A DNA stretch of 64,000 nucleotides from Flammeovirga yaeyamensis. Lineage in GTDB: Bacteria; Bacteroidota; Bacteroidia; Cytophagales; Flammeovirgaceae. Position numbers and translations under genes: made by a program. Below the pieces are notes generated by a model. That model was not told the DNA's origin. It ran no database searches and saw nothing but the letters and a program-made list of their open reading frames with translations. The stretch is from positions 992,001 through 1,056,000 of the forward strand of contig NZ_CP076133.1 of NCBI RefSeq assembly GCF_018736045.1, given 5' to 3'. Each line of letters begins with the position of its first letter. Position 1 is the first letter of the stretch. Of this stretch, positions 36,376-43,731 are shown piece by piece.

Positions 36376-37407
36376 ATGAAATTTAATACGACAAACTCGT
36401 CGAATATTCTTTTTAATAAAATTACTCGACCATTCTTATTAATCGGTGCTTTTGTTTTGTTGTGTAGTCATGATCTATACATCAAAATGGAAACCTATTT
36501 CCTAAAGCCTAATCAAGAAGCTACTTTGAGTTTATACAATGGTACTTTCGAGAAAAGCGATAACACAATAGCCACTGACCGTTTATTAGATGCTTCGATA
36601 ACAGCACATGGTAAAAGATCATCAATTGCTGATGACCAATGGAAGGATCAGGACAGTACCATTACTCAATTCACTTTTAAAGCAGGAGAGGAGGGGACAT
36701 ACATAGTCGGCGTTTCGACGAAGGCCAGAATCTTGAAACAAACGGCGGAGTCATTTAACGGATACCTAAAACATGATGGTGTATTAGATATGCTTCATCA
36801 ACGTGAAGAAAATAATACACTGAATGAGGATGTTGAAGAAAGTTATCAGAAACACGTAAAGGCGATCTATCAGGTAGGTGATACAAAAACAGAAGATTGG
36901 AAGACGGTTTTGGGATATCCTATTGAGTTTGTTCCATTAGAAAATCCATACGACAAACATACAGGAGAAACGTTAGATATTCAGTTGTTATTGGATGGTC
37001 AACCTTTGGCCAATCAATTGGTGTATGCAGACCATGTAGCGAATGCACATTCCCATAGTCATGGGCATCATCATGGAGAACATGGACACACTCACGACCA
37101 CGACGATGAAGAGCATTCGCATACCAACGGACAAAGGTTCCGTACAAATAACAATGGTGTTTTGACACTCCACCTTACGGAAGACGGTATTTATTACCTT
37201 CGTACCATTCATATGGTAAAAGTGGATGCGAATAAAGGGTACACTCATCAGTCGAAGTGGTCTACATTAACATTTGAGGTGACCCACCAACATGGAGCAC
37301 ATACACATACTCATGATAATGAAGACGAAATCTCTACTTGGATTTTCGTATTGGCAAGTGTGATCATCATTGGTATATTATTTATGTTTTTCAGAAAAAA
37401 GGACTAA
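36376..37407 (+). CDS. DUF4198-like membrane-anchored protein with His-rich metal-binding loop
   Basis: The 343-residue protein has an N-terminal span (PFLLIGAFVLLCSHDLYI) and a C-terminal span (WIFVLASVIIIGILFMFF). The extracytoplasmic domain is of DUF4198 type (ETYFLKPNQEATLSLYNGTF; LDIQLLLDGQPLANQLVYA). It contains a striking His/Asp/Glu run around residues 225-254 and a second HTHTHD near 315. DUF4198 proteins accompany nickel/cobalt importers. The stop is 2 bp before the HupE/UreJ-like gene, so they form an operon. A metal-capture role (Ni, Co or Cu) is inferred. Confidence 0.85.
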   Translation: MKFNTTNSSNILFNKITRPFLLIGAFVLLCSHDLYIKMETYFLKPNQEATLSLYNGTFEKSDNTIATDRLLDASITAHGKRSSIADDQWKDQDSTITQFTFKAGEEGTYIVGVSTKARILKQTAESFNGYLKHDGVLDMLHQREENNTLNEDVEESYQKHVKAIYQVGDTKTEDWKTVLGYPIEFVPLENPYDKHTGETLDIQLLLDGQPLANQLVYADHVANAHSHSHGHHHGEHGHTHDHDDEEHSHTNGQRFRTNNNGVLTLHLTEDGIYYLRTIHMVKVDANKGYTHQSKWSTLTFEVTHQHGAHTHTHDNEDEISTWIFVLASVIIIGILFMFFRKKD

Positions 37408-37409
37408 GT

Positions 37410-38087
37410 ATGAACGCAAATATTAAGAAGGCATTATCACTTTTGTTCTTACTTCTACCTTTTGTAAGTGTAGCGCATGATGTAACAAGTGCCGATCAGG
37501 AAATTCTTAGAAACGGAGGTCTTTTTGCCTACATACACGTAGGAGCAACGCATATGCTTACAGGTTACGATCACTTATTGTTTCTTGCAGGTGTTGTTTT
37601 CTATTTAACGGGCATCAAAGATATATTAAAGTTTATCACTGCTTTTACGATTGGTCATTGTATCACGTTGATAGGTGCTACCTACGCTGGCATCACCGCC
37701 AACGAACATTTAATAGATGCAGTCATCGCATTGAGTATTCTATACAAAGGATTCGAAAACTTGGGTGGTTTCGAAAAGCTGAAAATAAAATCGCCTAACC
37801 TCCTCTTAATGGTCGTGGTCTTTGGACTCATCCACGGTTTCGGTTTATCCACAAGATTGCAATCTTTCGAAAACGGAACCGAAGATCTATTGGCAAAAAT
37901 CCTATGTTTTAACTTAGGTGTTGAATTGGGTCAAGTATTGGCATTAATTCCAATCGTTGCCCTTTTCACATTGGCAAGAAAACACAAACAATTTCCCGCC
38001 TTCTACAAAGCAGTCAATTGGTATTTGATCATTGCCGGAGTTTTCTTGTTTTTGTATCAGATGTCGGGATATTATTCAGGGCATTAA
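37410..38087 (+). CDS. HupE/UreJ-family membrane protein
   Basis: The ATG at 37410 gives a 225-residue protein with a signal-like first helix (SLLFLLLPFVSVAHD). The family signature YIHVGATHMLTGYDHLLFL follows, then TIGHCITL, IHGFGLS and about seven spans. HupE/UreJ proteins are nickel or related metal transporters. The 2 bp spacing to the His-rich DUF4198 gene supports joint function in metal uptake. No hydrogenase or urease gene is in the window. Confidence 0.9.
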   Translation: MNANIKKALSLLFLLLPFVSVAHDVTSADQEILRNGGLFAYIHVGATHMLTGYDHLLFLAGVVFYLTGIKDILKFITAFTIGHCITLIGATYAGITANEHLIDAVIALSILYKGFENLGGFEKLKIKSPNLLLMVVVFGLIHGFGLSTRLQSFENGTEDLLAKILCFNLGVELGQVLALIPIVALFTLARKHKQFPAFYKAVNWYLIIAGVFLFLYQMSGYYSGH

Positions 38088-38113
38088 GATATAATACTTA
38101 AAAAAATGAGACT

Positions 38114-38150
38114 AAAACCCCAATGAGATTATTCTTGTTGGGGTTTTATT
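38114..38150 (+). terminator. Terminator of the DUF4198-HupE operon
   Basis: A 10 bp stem (AAAACCCCAA / TTGGGGTTTT) with a 14 nt loop is followed by ATT, 27 bp after the hupE stop. Confidence 0.8.
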
Positions 38151-38182
38151 GTATAGAAAAATTATTTTAAATTTTAGCAGAA

Positions 38183-38400
38183 TAGCCGTGTATTACTCGT
38201 TTAATACTCGGCTAATAAAATTGATTATTTTATTTTTGTATATCAGATTATATGTTCATTTATGCCTTGTTGTGGTTAAATAGGGCTATATGAGTGTATT
38301 TTGCTGGTTTTAGGTAGGTTATGGTATTTGTATTCTATATTAGTTTTATTATTTATCAACTTTGAATATTTAAAGTTGTTTGGTAAATTGGGGAATATTT
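38183..38400 (+). repeat. Leader block copy 1 upstream of the cassette array
   Basis: It begins with a hairpin (TAGCCGTGTATTA / TAATACTCGGCTA, 38183-38214) and ends in ATCAACTTTGAA...AAAGT...GGTAAATT around 38358-38390. Both ends recur in the same order at 52946-53090. There is no ORF. It could be a terminator plus a promoter region feeding the cassette genes. Confidence 0.55.
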
Positions 38401-38409
38401 ATTACTAAT

Positions 38410-38482
38410 GGATATATGCCATATGGTGTATATCCGGAAAATTTGGACGGATAAACGCCATTGTGTTTATCCAATGTTAGGC
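38410..38482 (+). other. attC-like site A (left edge of the cassette array)
   Basis: Two hairpins (GGATAT...ATATCC; GGATAAAC...GTTTATCC) are followed by the canonical core GTTAGGC at 38476-38482. The nine bases GTTAGGCAC that begin here are the exact complement of GTGCCTAAC at 39279-39287, the far end of the next cassette. The 5' half of the site (an RYYYAAC box) is not clear. Confidence 0.6.
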
Positions 38483-38495
38483 ACAAGTAGATCGA

Positions 38496-39296
38496 ATGAA
38501 GTGGATTAAAAACATAGAAGACTTTACAGAGCATATTTTTAGCACAAAAGAAAGAGCAGCAAAACGGCATTTAAATAGTAAGAATGCTGAAAAACCTCGT
38601 GAAGTATTTGAACGCACTTGCCAATTAATTGCTGACGAATTGAAAGATATAGGATTCACCTATTATCCTAGTCAACACAAATTGAAACTTGAAAGCGCTG
38701 ACAAAAAATACATCTTGTTTATAAATTTTTCATCGAATCGAGATAACGTTGCTGGACAATATGTCGAACTATCAGCCGTATTCTACATTGAATCTAAAGA
38801 CTTAAAAAAATATTCTAAAAACCATCCTCTTTTGAATTATTGGAATGAAACAATGATTGGAAGAGACATAGGTTCATTAGTCAAAGGTGGAGAAGGAAAT
38901 ATTATTTGGAATCTTGCCGATAAAAATGATTTTGAAAATGCGGTTTTAATAATTCCCCAAACGACAAAAGAAAACTTGATTAGTGTTTTTGAAGACTTCC
39001 AAGATTCAGAAATCATAGCGAAGGAAATTGAAAGGGATAATTTTGAATTAAATAATCCAATGACTACAGTTCAATATCTTCTAATGCTAAACAAGCAAAG
39101 TATAGCTGAAAAATACCTATCAACGTTTTTGACTCGTAAGCCGGAGAAGATTCTAGAAGATTATAAAAAAGCTGTTGAGCAATTTAAAAATGAAGGAATT
39201 CCTAGTGAATTCATTCACGGCATGGGGTATGGCTATGAAGTTGCTCTTCTTGAAACTGAATATGAACTAAAGATAAAAGTGCCTAACATCAACTAA
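38496..39296 (+). CDS. Cassette 1: hypothetical soluble protein
   Basis: The 266-residue protein has no signal peptide. The N-terminus (FERTCQLIADELKDIGFTYYPSQ) and KKYILFINFSSNRDNV weakly recall DUF4304-type proteins, but I would not assign it. The start ATG is 13 bp after the GTTAGGC core of site A. The stop codon lies inside attC-like site B, a layout typical of integron cassettes. The function is unknown. Confidence 0.8.
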   Translation: MKWIKNIEDFTEHIFSTKERAAKRHLNSKNAEKPREVFERTCQLIADELKDIGFTYYPSQHKLKLESADKKYILFINFSSNRDNVAGQYVELSAVFYIESKDLKKYSKNHPLLNYWNETMIGRDIGSLVKGGEGNIIWNLADKNDFENAVLIIPQTTKENLISVFEDFQDSEIIAKEIERDNFELNNPMTTVQYLLMLNKQSIAEKYLSTFLTRKPEKILEDYKKAVEQFKNEGIPSEFIHGMGYGYEVALLETEYELKIKVPNIN

Positions 39297-39349
39297 ACTC
39301 CAATCACGGTTGACGCAACCGCTCACGTAGTTTAGTCATCACGTTGGCA
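39281..39349 (+). other. attC-like site B
   Basis: The 69 bp imperfect palindrome runs GCCTAAC at the left, outer arms ACTAAACT / AGTTTAGT, apical stem CGGTTG / CAACCG with a 3 nt loop, and GTTGGCA at the right. The central ~40 bp is nearly identical to sites D and G. It fits the integron attC layout R''-L''-L'-R'. Confidence 0.8.
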
Positions 39350-39385
39350 TGCATGCAGGAGAACCGAACTACCATAGAACTGTAA

Positions 39386-39862
39386 ATGAACAAGAAAAGA
39401 GTTACATATCAAGAAAGAGCTGAAAGATTAGCAAAAGCGGTTGATATTGCAGTTAAGATTTTAAATGAATCAGACCGATTTCATAATGACTCCAAAACAC
39501 CGATGATTAATTTGTGCAATCAGATTAAGCAAATGGCACTGAACCCAGAACCACAGTTTAAAAAAGTTGCAAGTATTAAATATCTAGAAAATGATTTCTT
39601 GACTTATTGGAATGAATCGGCAGATAAGGAAGTGGATAAGTTTTGGACTGAATTGTATAAAAATGGGATTGACTTTGAGAGAAAAGATACAATTAAAACA
39701 GTTCTGAAAAGAGGAAAGATAAAAGACATCTACGAATATGACAACATTGTCGATAATATTGTTGTAGCTGAACAAATTGGTCGGATTAATAAGGAACAAA
39801 CGACTGAATTAAGTCAAATGATTGGGGATTTTGAGAATCGAAATAAAGGGAAAGATTTATAA
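39386..39862 (+). CDS. Cassette 2, first gene: hypothetical soluble protein
   Basis: The 158-residue charged, helical protein starts 36 bp after the site B core. It opens with a basic helix (NKKRVTYQERAERLAKAVDIAV). No domain was recognised. It is followed 3 bp later by a lipoprotein gene in the same cassette, so this is a two-gene cassette that may encode interacting partners. Confidence 0.75.
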   Translation: MNKKRVTYQERAERLAKAVDIAVKILNESDRFHNDSKTPMINLCNQIKQMALNPEPQFKKVASIKYLENDFLTYWNESADKEVDKFWTELYKNGIDFERKDTIKTVLKRGKIKDIYEYDNIVDNIVVAEQIGRINKEQTTELSQMIGDFENRNKGKDL

Positions 39863-39865
39863 GCC

Positions 39866-40231
39866 ATGAAAATAAAAGATTTGATTTTTATTGCAGCTTT
39901 GTTGATTGGACTTTATTCATGCAAGCAGACTGAAATAACATTTGATAAAGAATTATGGAGCAAGAATGTTGATGGATTCTATGAGCATCGAGAAAATATG
40001 ATAAAAGACTTGATGGAAAATGAGCTGAATAAGGGAATGGCGTACAAATCAGTTATTGACCTTTTGGGTAGACCAGCAAATTTTGCAAACTTGGATTCAA
40101 ATACAATCGGATATGAAGTTTTCGTTGATTATGGTTGGGACATTGACCCTGTTGAGACTAAGACTCTTTTCATTGAGTTTACATCAGATTCTACGATTAC
40201 GGAATTAGAATTGAAACATTGGAAGAAGTGA
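39866..40231 (+). CDS. Cassette 2, second gene: BamE/SmpA-like lipoprotein
   Basis: The 121-residue protein has a lipoprotein signal (LIFIAALLIGLYSCKQ). The segment NKGMAYKSVIDLLGRPANF matches the SmpA/BamE-like helix pattern (G-M---V--LLG-P). A two-strand tail follows (TKTLFIEFTSDSTITELEL). It is likely a periplasmic lipoprotein of the OmlA-like fold. The stop is 17 bp before the left core of site C. Confidence 0.75.
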   Translation: MKIKDLIFIAALLIGLYSCKQTEITFDKELWSKNVDGFYEHRENMIKDLMENELNKGMAYKSVIDLLGRPANFANLDSNTIGYEVFVDYGWDIDPVETKTLFIEFTSDSTITELELKHWKK

Positions 40232-40248
40232 AATGATAAAGCACGACA

Positions 40249-40444
40249 TGCCAACAATGTATAAAAAACATAAGTGGTTCAGTGGCTTATGGAACATTTG
40301 TTCATTTAATCAGCTCCGCCAAATCTGCGATTTGACGGTTTGTTTTAAAACTTTAAATTTGTGTCTAATCGCAAATTTGGCTCAGTGTAAATTGACAGGT
40401 AAGTGCTTCGAAACTACTTACGTTTCTTATACGAGCCGTTAGCC
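40249..40444 (+). other. attC-like site C (long, 196 bp)
   Basis: The left core is TGCCAAC (40249-40255) and the right core GTTAGCC (40438-40444). Internal stems include CATAAG / CTTATG and GCCAAAT / ATTTGGC with flanking AATCGCA-like pairing. It is longer than typical attC sites. CATGCCAAC at its left is the exact complement of GTTGGCATG at the start of cassette 2. An open frame at 40233-40442 inside it is not a gene. Confidence 0.7.
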
Positions 40445-40467
40445 ACAATAACCACTTCATAAAGCAA

Positions 40468-41118
40468 ATGAGAAAAAGTAATATTTTTTGGATTATTTTT
40501 TTATCCTTCATTTTTTCAAGTTGTAATGATTCGAATAATATACCTTACCATATTAATGAAATAGAATTTTTAAATGGGAATATTAGAGTAATTTCCTTTT
40601 CATCAAAAAGTTGGCATACAGACAGTACAAATTACTATTACAGTAAAAATCATGAGCTTGAAAAAATATTAATTTTTAGTAATAGAAAAGTTATTACAAC
40701 TTATTGTAAACATTGGCTAGACCCAAATAAAAATTCAATCTATTTTGGTACCCTAGATAGAGACAGTTTATTTGATGGTTATACAATCGTTAAGAGAAAT
40801 ATTAATAATCTACCTGAGATTTATGATTCATATTATCATGGTAAGAAGATCGCACGAACAAAATTCAATTATGGAAATAATAAAATCTTAGGAAAAGAAG
40901 ATTTTACTCTAAAGGATTCTACAGAGAGAATTTTCAACTATATTTATAAAAGTAATATTCTAGTAAAAAAAGAATGTAATACTGGTATTCATAAGGTATT
41001 TTCGGATTATGAGTTTGATCACTTAAGAAATCCTGTTTCATGGAAAGAAGGATATTATGATGGTAATAAATTAAAGGGTAATCTCACTCAAGTGCATAGA
41101 AAATATACTTACTATTAA
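40468..41118 (+). CDS. Cassette 3: hypothetical lipoprotein
   Basis: The 216-residue protein has a lipoprotein signal (FWIIFLSFIFSSCNDS). It is beta-rich with repeated YY/FNY strands (IARTKFNYGNNK, ERIFNYIYKSN, VFSDYEFDHLRNP) of the MORN/RHS-like antitoxin-repeat style often seen in Bacteroidota lipoproteins. It starts 23 bp after the site C core and ends 12 bp before site D. The function is unknown. Confidence 0.78.
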   Translation: MRKSNIFWIIFLSFIFSSCNDSNNIPYHINEIEFLNGNIRVISFSSKSWHTDSTNYYYSKNHELEKILIFSNRKVITTYCKHWLDPNKNSIYFGTLDRDSLFDGYTIVKRNINNLPEIYDSYYHGKKIARTKFNYGNNKILGKEDFTLKDSTERIFNYIYKSNILVKKECNTGIHKVFSDYEFDHLRNPVSWKEGYYDGNKLKGNLTQVHRKYTYY

Positions 41119-41130
41119 ACTTTTAAAAGT

Positions 41131-41198
41131 GGCTAACATCAACTAAACTCCAATCACGGTTGACGCAACCGCTCTCGAGTTTAGTAATCGCGTTAGCG
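41131..41198 (+). other. attC-like site D
   Basis: The left core is GGCTAAC and the right core GTTAGCG. The central palindrome is almost identical to site B (ACTAAACT ... CGGTTG/CAACCG ... AGTTTAGT). GTGGCTAAC (41129-41137) is the exact complement of GTTAGCCAC at the beginning of cassette 3. Confidence 0.82.
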
Positions 41199-41204
41199 AG
41201 AATC

Positions 41205-42035
41205 ATGAAAAGTATGAACAGAATAGTTTTATTGTTCTTAATTTCGAATACGTTTTATTTTAAGGTACTTGGTTGTGAATGTTCTACTGAAACTTTAGAA
41301 AAAGAAATAAATGAAACCTCAGTAATCTTTATAGGAAAAGCTATAACAGTTTCAACGGAAGATGGATATGAAAACCGAACGACTTTTGAAGTATTAGAAA
41401 CCTTAAAAGGGGAGTTTAAAAACGAGATGACAGTCGTCTCAGAATCTTACAGTAGTTCATGTGGTTATTCTTTTGATATTGATTCATTGTATATTGTTTT
41501 TGGAAGATTTAATAGTCTTGGGGAATACAAAATTAGAACTAACTTATGTACGAGAACTGGACATATATCAAGAAGTACCGATTTAATTCGAAAATTGAAA
41601 AAGCTTGGTAATGAAATTAATTCGATTAACTTAATTGATACTCATATACTGTATAATGAAATTTGGAAAGATGAAAAATTTATATGGACAGACGAATATA
41701 GTGAGCTCTTACTATCAAATTCAGAAGAGTTAGATCTAATTGAGTCTAGTCTTACATATTGTGAACCAGATTCGACATTTCTACAAAATAAAATTGATTC
41801 ACTTAAGTGGATTAATCGGAAAAATAAAATAATAGTAGGCTTCGAAGTAAATCAATTTGGAGAAACATCTAACTTTTTTGTGTTTCCTAATAGGAATACA
41901 AATAAACACTGTCAAGAAATAGCAATTCAATTTGTGAAAACTTTAAAACCTTGGAAACCTGCAACAATAAAAGGTATAAAAGTTAGATCCAATGGCTATT
42001 ATGAGGTTGACTTTTCAAAATGTAAATCTCGCTAA
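41205..42035 (+). CDS. Cassette 4: secreted TIMP/NTR-like protein with TonB_C-like tail
   Basis: I chose the ATG at 41205 (MKSMNRIVLLFLISNTF). The upstream TTG at 41160 lies inside attC-like site D. After the signal comes CECST, then VIFIGKAITV, TTFEVLETLKG and SSSCGYSFDIDSLYIVF with paired cysteines and a later LCTRTGHI, as in tissue-inhibitor-of-metalloproteinase-like domains. The C-terminal ~75 residues (IIVGFEVNQFGETSNF, KTLKPWKPATIKG) resemble the TonB C-terminal domain. It starts 6 bp from the core of site D and its stop lies inside site E. Confidence 0.78.
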   Translation: MKSMNRIVLLFLISNTFYFKVLGCECSTETLEKEINETSVIFIGKAITVSTEDGYENRTTFEVLETLKGEFKNEMTVVSESYSSSCGYSFDIDSLYIVFGRFNSLGEYKIRTNLCTRTGHISRSTDLIRKLKKLGNEINSINLIDTHILYNEIWKDEKFIWTDEYSELLLSNSEELDLIESSLTYCEPDSTFLQNKIDSLKWINRKNKIIVGFEVNQFGETSNFFVFPNRNTNKHCQEIAIQFVKTLKPWKPATIKGIKVRSNGYYEVDFSKCKSR

Positions 42036-42103
42036 CAAGGGGCATATTGCACAGGTCGGTTGCGACGCAACCTGCCTGCGACACCATGCCCGATACATTG
42101 GGC
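42030..42103 (+). other. attC-like site E
   Basis: The left core is CGCTAAC and the right core ATTGGGC (a G-to-A change from GTT). The stems are GGGCAT / ATGCCC and CAGGT-CGGTTGCG / CGCAACC-TGCCTG. TCTCGCTAAC (42027-42036) is the exact complement of GTTAGCGAGA at 41192-41201. Confidence 0.75.
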
Positions 42104-42119
42104 ATCATCAAGTAAAAAA

Positions 42120-42572
42120 GTGAATTGGCTTAAAAGGAAAATAGAAAAACCACAATTTGACTTGGCTGAATATGGCAAGCTAAAGCTCGATAAGAATCGA
42201 AACGGATTTGAATGGTTTGGACGTGTCAATATGGCAATTTCAAAAGCCTCGATTGAATTAACTATTGAAGTGGAAAATCAAAATGATCCTTCTAATGAAC
42301 AAATTGAGCTGATTCAAGACTTTGAAAAAAAATGGCAAACCACGAGTCACAAGTTGTTCGAACATATGGAAGAATGTTTTCGCGATTCGAAATGGGAGAA
42401 AGATAAAAATGAACTACAGAATATGTATTTCTTGTCAGCTATTGATTTAAAAAGAGATAACTCAGAATGGTGGATTGTAATGGAACCAGAATTTGATGTT
42501 ACTTCTATTTTCAACTTCTTGCCAAGATTCACTTTGAAGAATGATGAAATAATTTGGAGTAATTTAAAATAG
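42120..42572 (+). CDS. Cassette 5: hypothetical soluble protein
   Basis: No ATG suits the start. I propose the GTG at 42120, 16 bp after the core of site E, because upstream codons fall within the attC palindrome. The 150-residue product is acidic and Trp-rich (NRNGFEWFGRVNMAIS; SEWWIVMEPEFDVTS). No signal peptide is present. I do not recognise the family. It ends 8 bp before the left core of site F. Confidence 0.68.
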   Translation: MNWLKRKIEKPQFDLAEYGKLKLDKNRNGFEWFGRVNMAISKASIELTIEVENQNDPSNEQIELIQDFEKKWQTTSHKLFEHMEECFRDSKWEKDKNELQNMYFLSAIDLKRDNSEWWIVMEPEFDVTSIFNFLPRFTLKNDEIIWSNLK

Positions 42573-42580
42573 AAAACGAT

Positions 42581-42638
42581 GCCCAATAATTAGGGCTTAG
42601 TTTGGTCTGAAAGACCTAAAATTAAGCCCTAGTTGAAC
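42581..42638 (+). other. attC-like site F
   Basis: The left core is GCCCAAT and the right core GTTGAAC. The stems are AGGGCTTA / TAAGCCCT and GGTC / GACC around a TGAAA loop. GATGCCCAAT (42578-42587) is the exact complement of ATTGGGCATC at 42097-42106. It is near-identical to site I. Confidence 0.75.
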
Positions 42639-43394
42639 AAAGGCGGTGGGTTACACATCCGATGTCTGTATGGAATTTAGGGTAGACTTTTCATTGATAT
42701 GAAAGGTCTTTTTTATGATTTATTTTTCAACCATTCTTAAAACAGTCTTCTCCTGAGTATTTTTAAGCAAAGATTTTTACTCAAAATTACTTTATTTTAG
42801 AAAGTAATTTTGAGTGTAGAAACCTAAGCTTACTTTCATAAGCTAAAAATTGGAGAAAAATGGAGTTTATTTATTCTAGCTGCATTTAGATTTTTCTTTT
42901 TTGGAGGAGCTCTTTGTAAAGCAAAACGTGGCATAATCACCATACATCTTTCCTTACAGCAAGGGCAGACTTTTGGATCATACGAAGTTTTTCAGTTGAA
43001 ATTTTATGGCTCCATCGTCTCTATCACTTAATTTAAAGACAGACCTCAAAGCATATATATAATGTATGGAGATGGTGTGAAAAGTGTTTTGTTTTTTTGA
43101 TAAGTAGCAGTTAATCATTACTTTGGCCGTCGGAAAGTTCAAGTTGGATCTTTTTAAAATACAATGAAATACTAGCGATAGTATGGATGAATTTTTGAAA
43201 AGGATAAAAAGACTTTCCACTGGTGTCATGTTTTGATACACTTGATCAAATATGTTTTTAAACTTGGAACAACACGTTTCACTTTTTCGAATATTGTCTC
43301 TTTTTTTTCATCTTAGTAAACTATTAATTACAAAATCAATTAAGGTATAAAGGTAAGTTATTGTGGGCTTTAGCTAGCGAAGCTTTTGTTTAAT
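42639..43394. repeat. ~750 bp degenerate block, copy 1
   Basis: This block is clearly homologous along its length to 49311-50063, with many substitutions and small indels. The minus strand holds broken coding frames shared by both copies (for example TPVESLFILFKNSSILSLVF, LSDRDDGAIKFQ, and PRFALQRAPPKK further on), so it looks like a decayed minus-strand gene, possibly a transposase. The right end TTTGTTTAAT is 8/10 complementary to its left edge GTTGAACAAA, so the block itself may be a cassette. Confidence 0.75.
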
Positions 43395-43429
43395 ATGCAC
43401 TATTGAGGTATGGGAAGGATATTGCTAAA

Positions 43430-43618
43430 CTAAAAATTCAGAATATATATCCTACTCTCACTACTTATCTTCAACTTTAAAGGCTCATTATCATCAAACA
43501 TATTTTTTGAACTCACATTAATTTTTACAATAGACCAAGGATAATAATTCTCATTGTTTCGTATAGCAAGAACAACCAAATTAGCAACCCATCTTAAAAA
43601 TAAACTCTCGGTGGTATT
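43430..43618 (-). pseudogene. C-terminal gene fragment on the minus strand
   Basis: A minus-strand frame of ~62 codons reads NTTESLFLRWVANLVVLAIR, then NNENYYPWSIVKINVSSKN and ends ...SRIYILNF before a TAG (43430-43432). It has protein-like composition but no start codon, since a stop lies directly upstream at 43619-43621. It is probably the remnant of a longer gene. The family is unknown. Confidence 0.4.
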
Positions 43619-43731
43619 CTAAAATTTATCTGATATTAAAACAGATAAGATTTATACAGTGTGAGTAGTGTTTATAAATAAGAGAGAGAACACGTTTTTA
43701 AAAAGACAACAACAAATAATATAATCTAACA

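Noticed and set aside
40233-40442. 69-codon frame on the plus strand
   Set aside because: It lies almost entirely inside the long attC-like palindrome C, and its translation has no protein-like features.
42978-43241. 87-codon minus-strand frame in the degenerate block
   Set aside because: The homologous frame in the other copy (49699-49920) is broken at different places, so it is decayed and not a functional gene.
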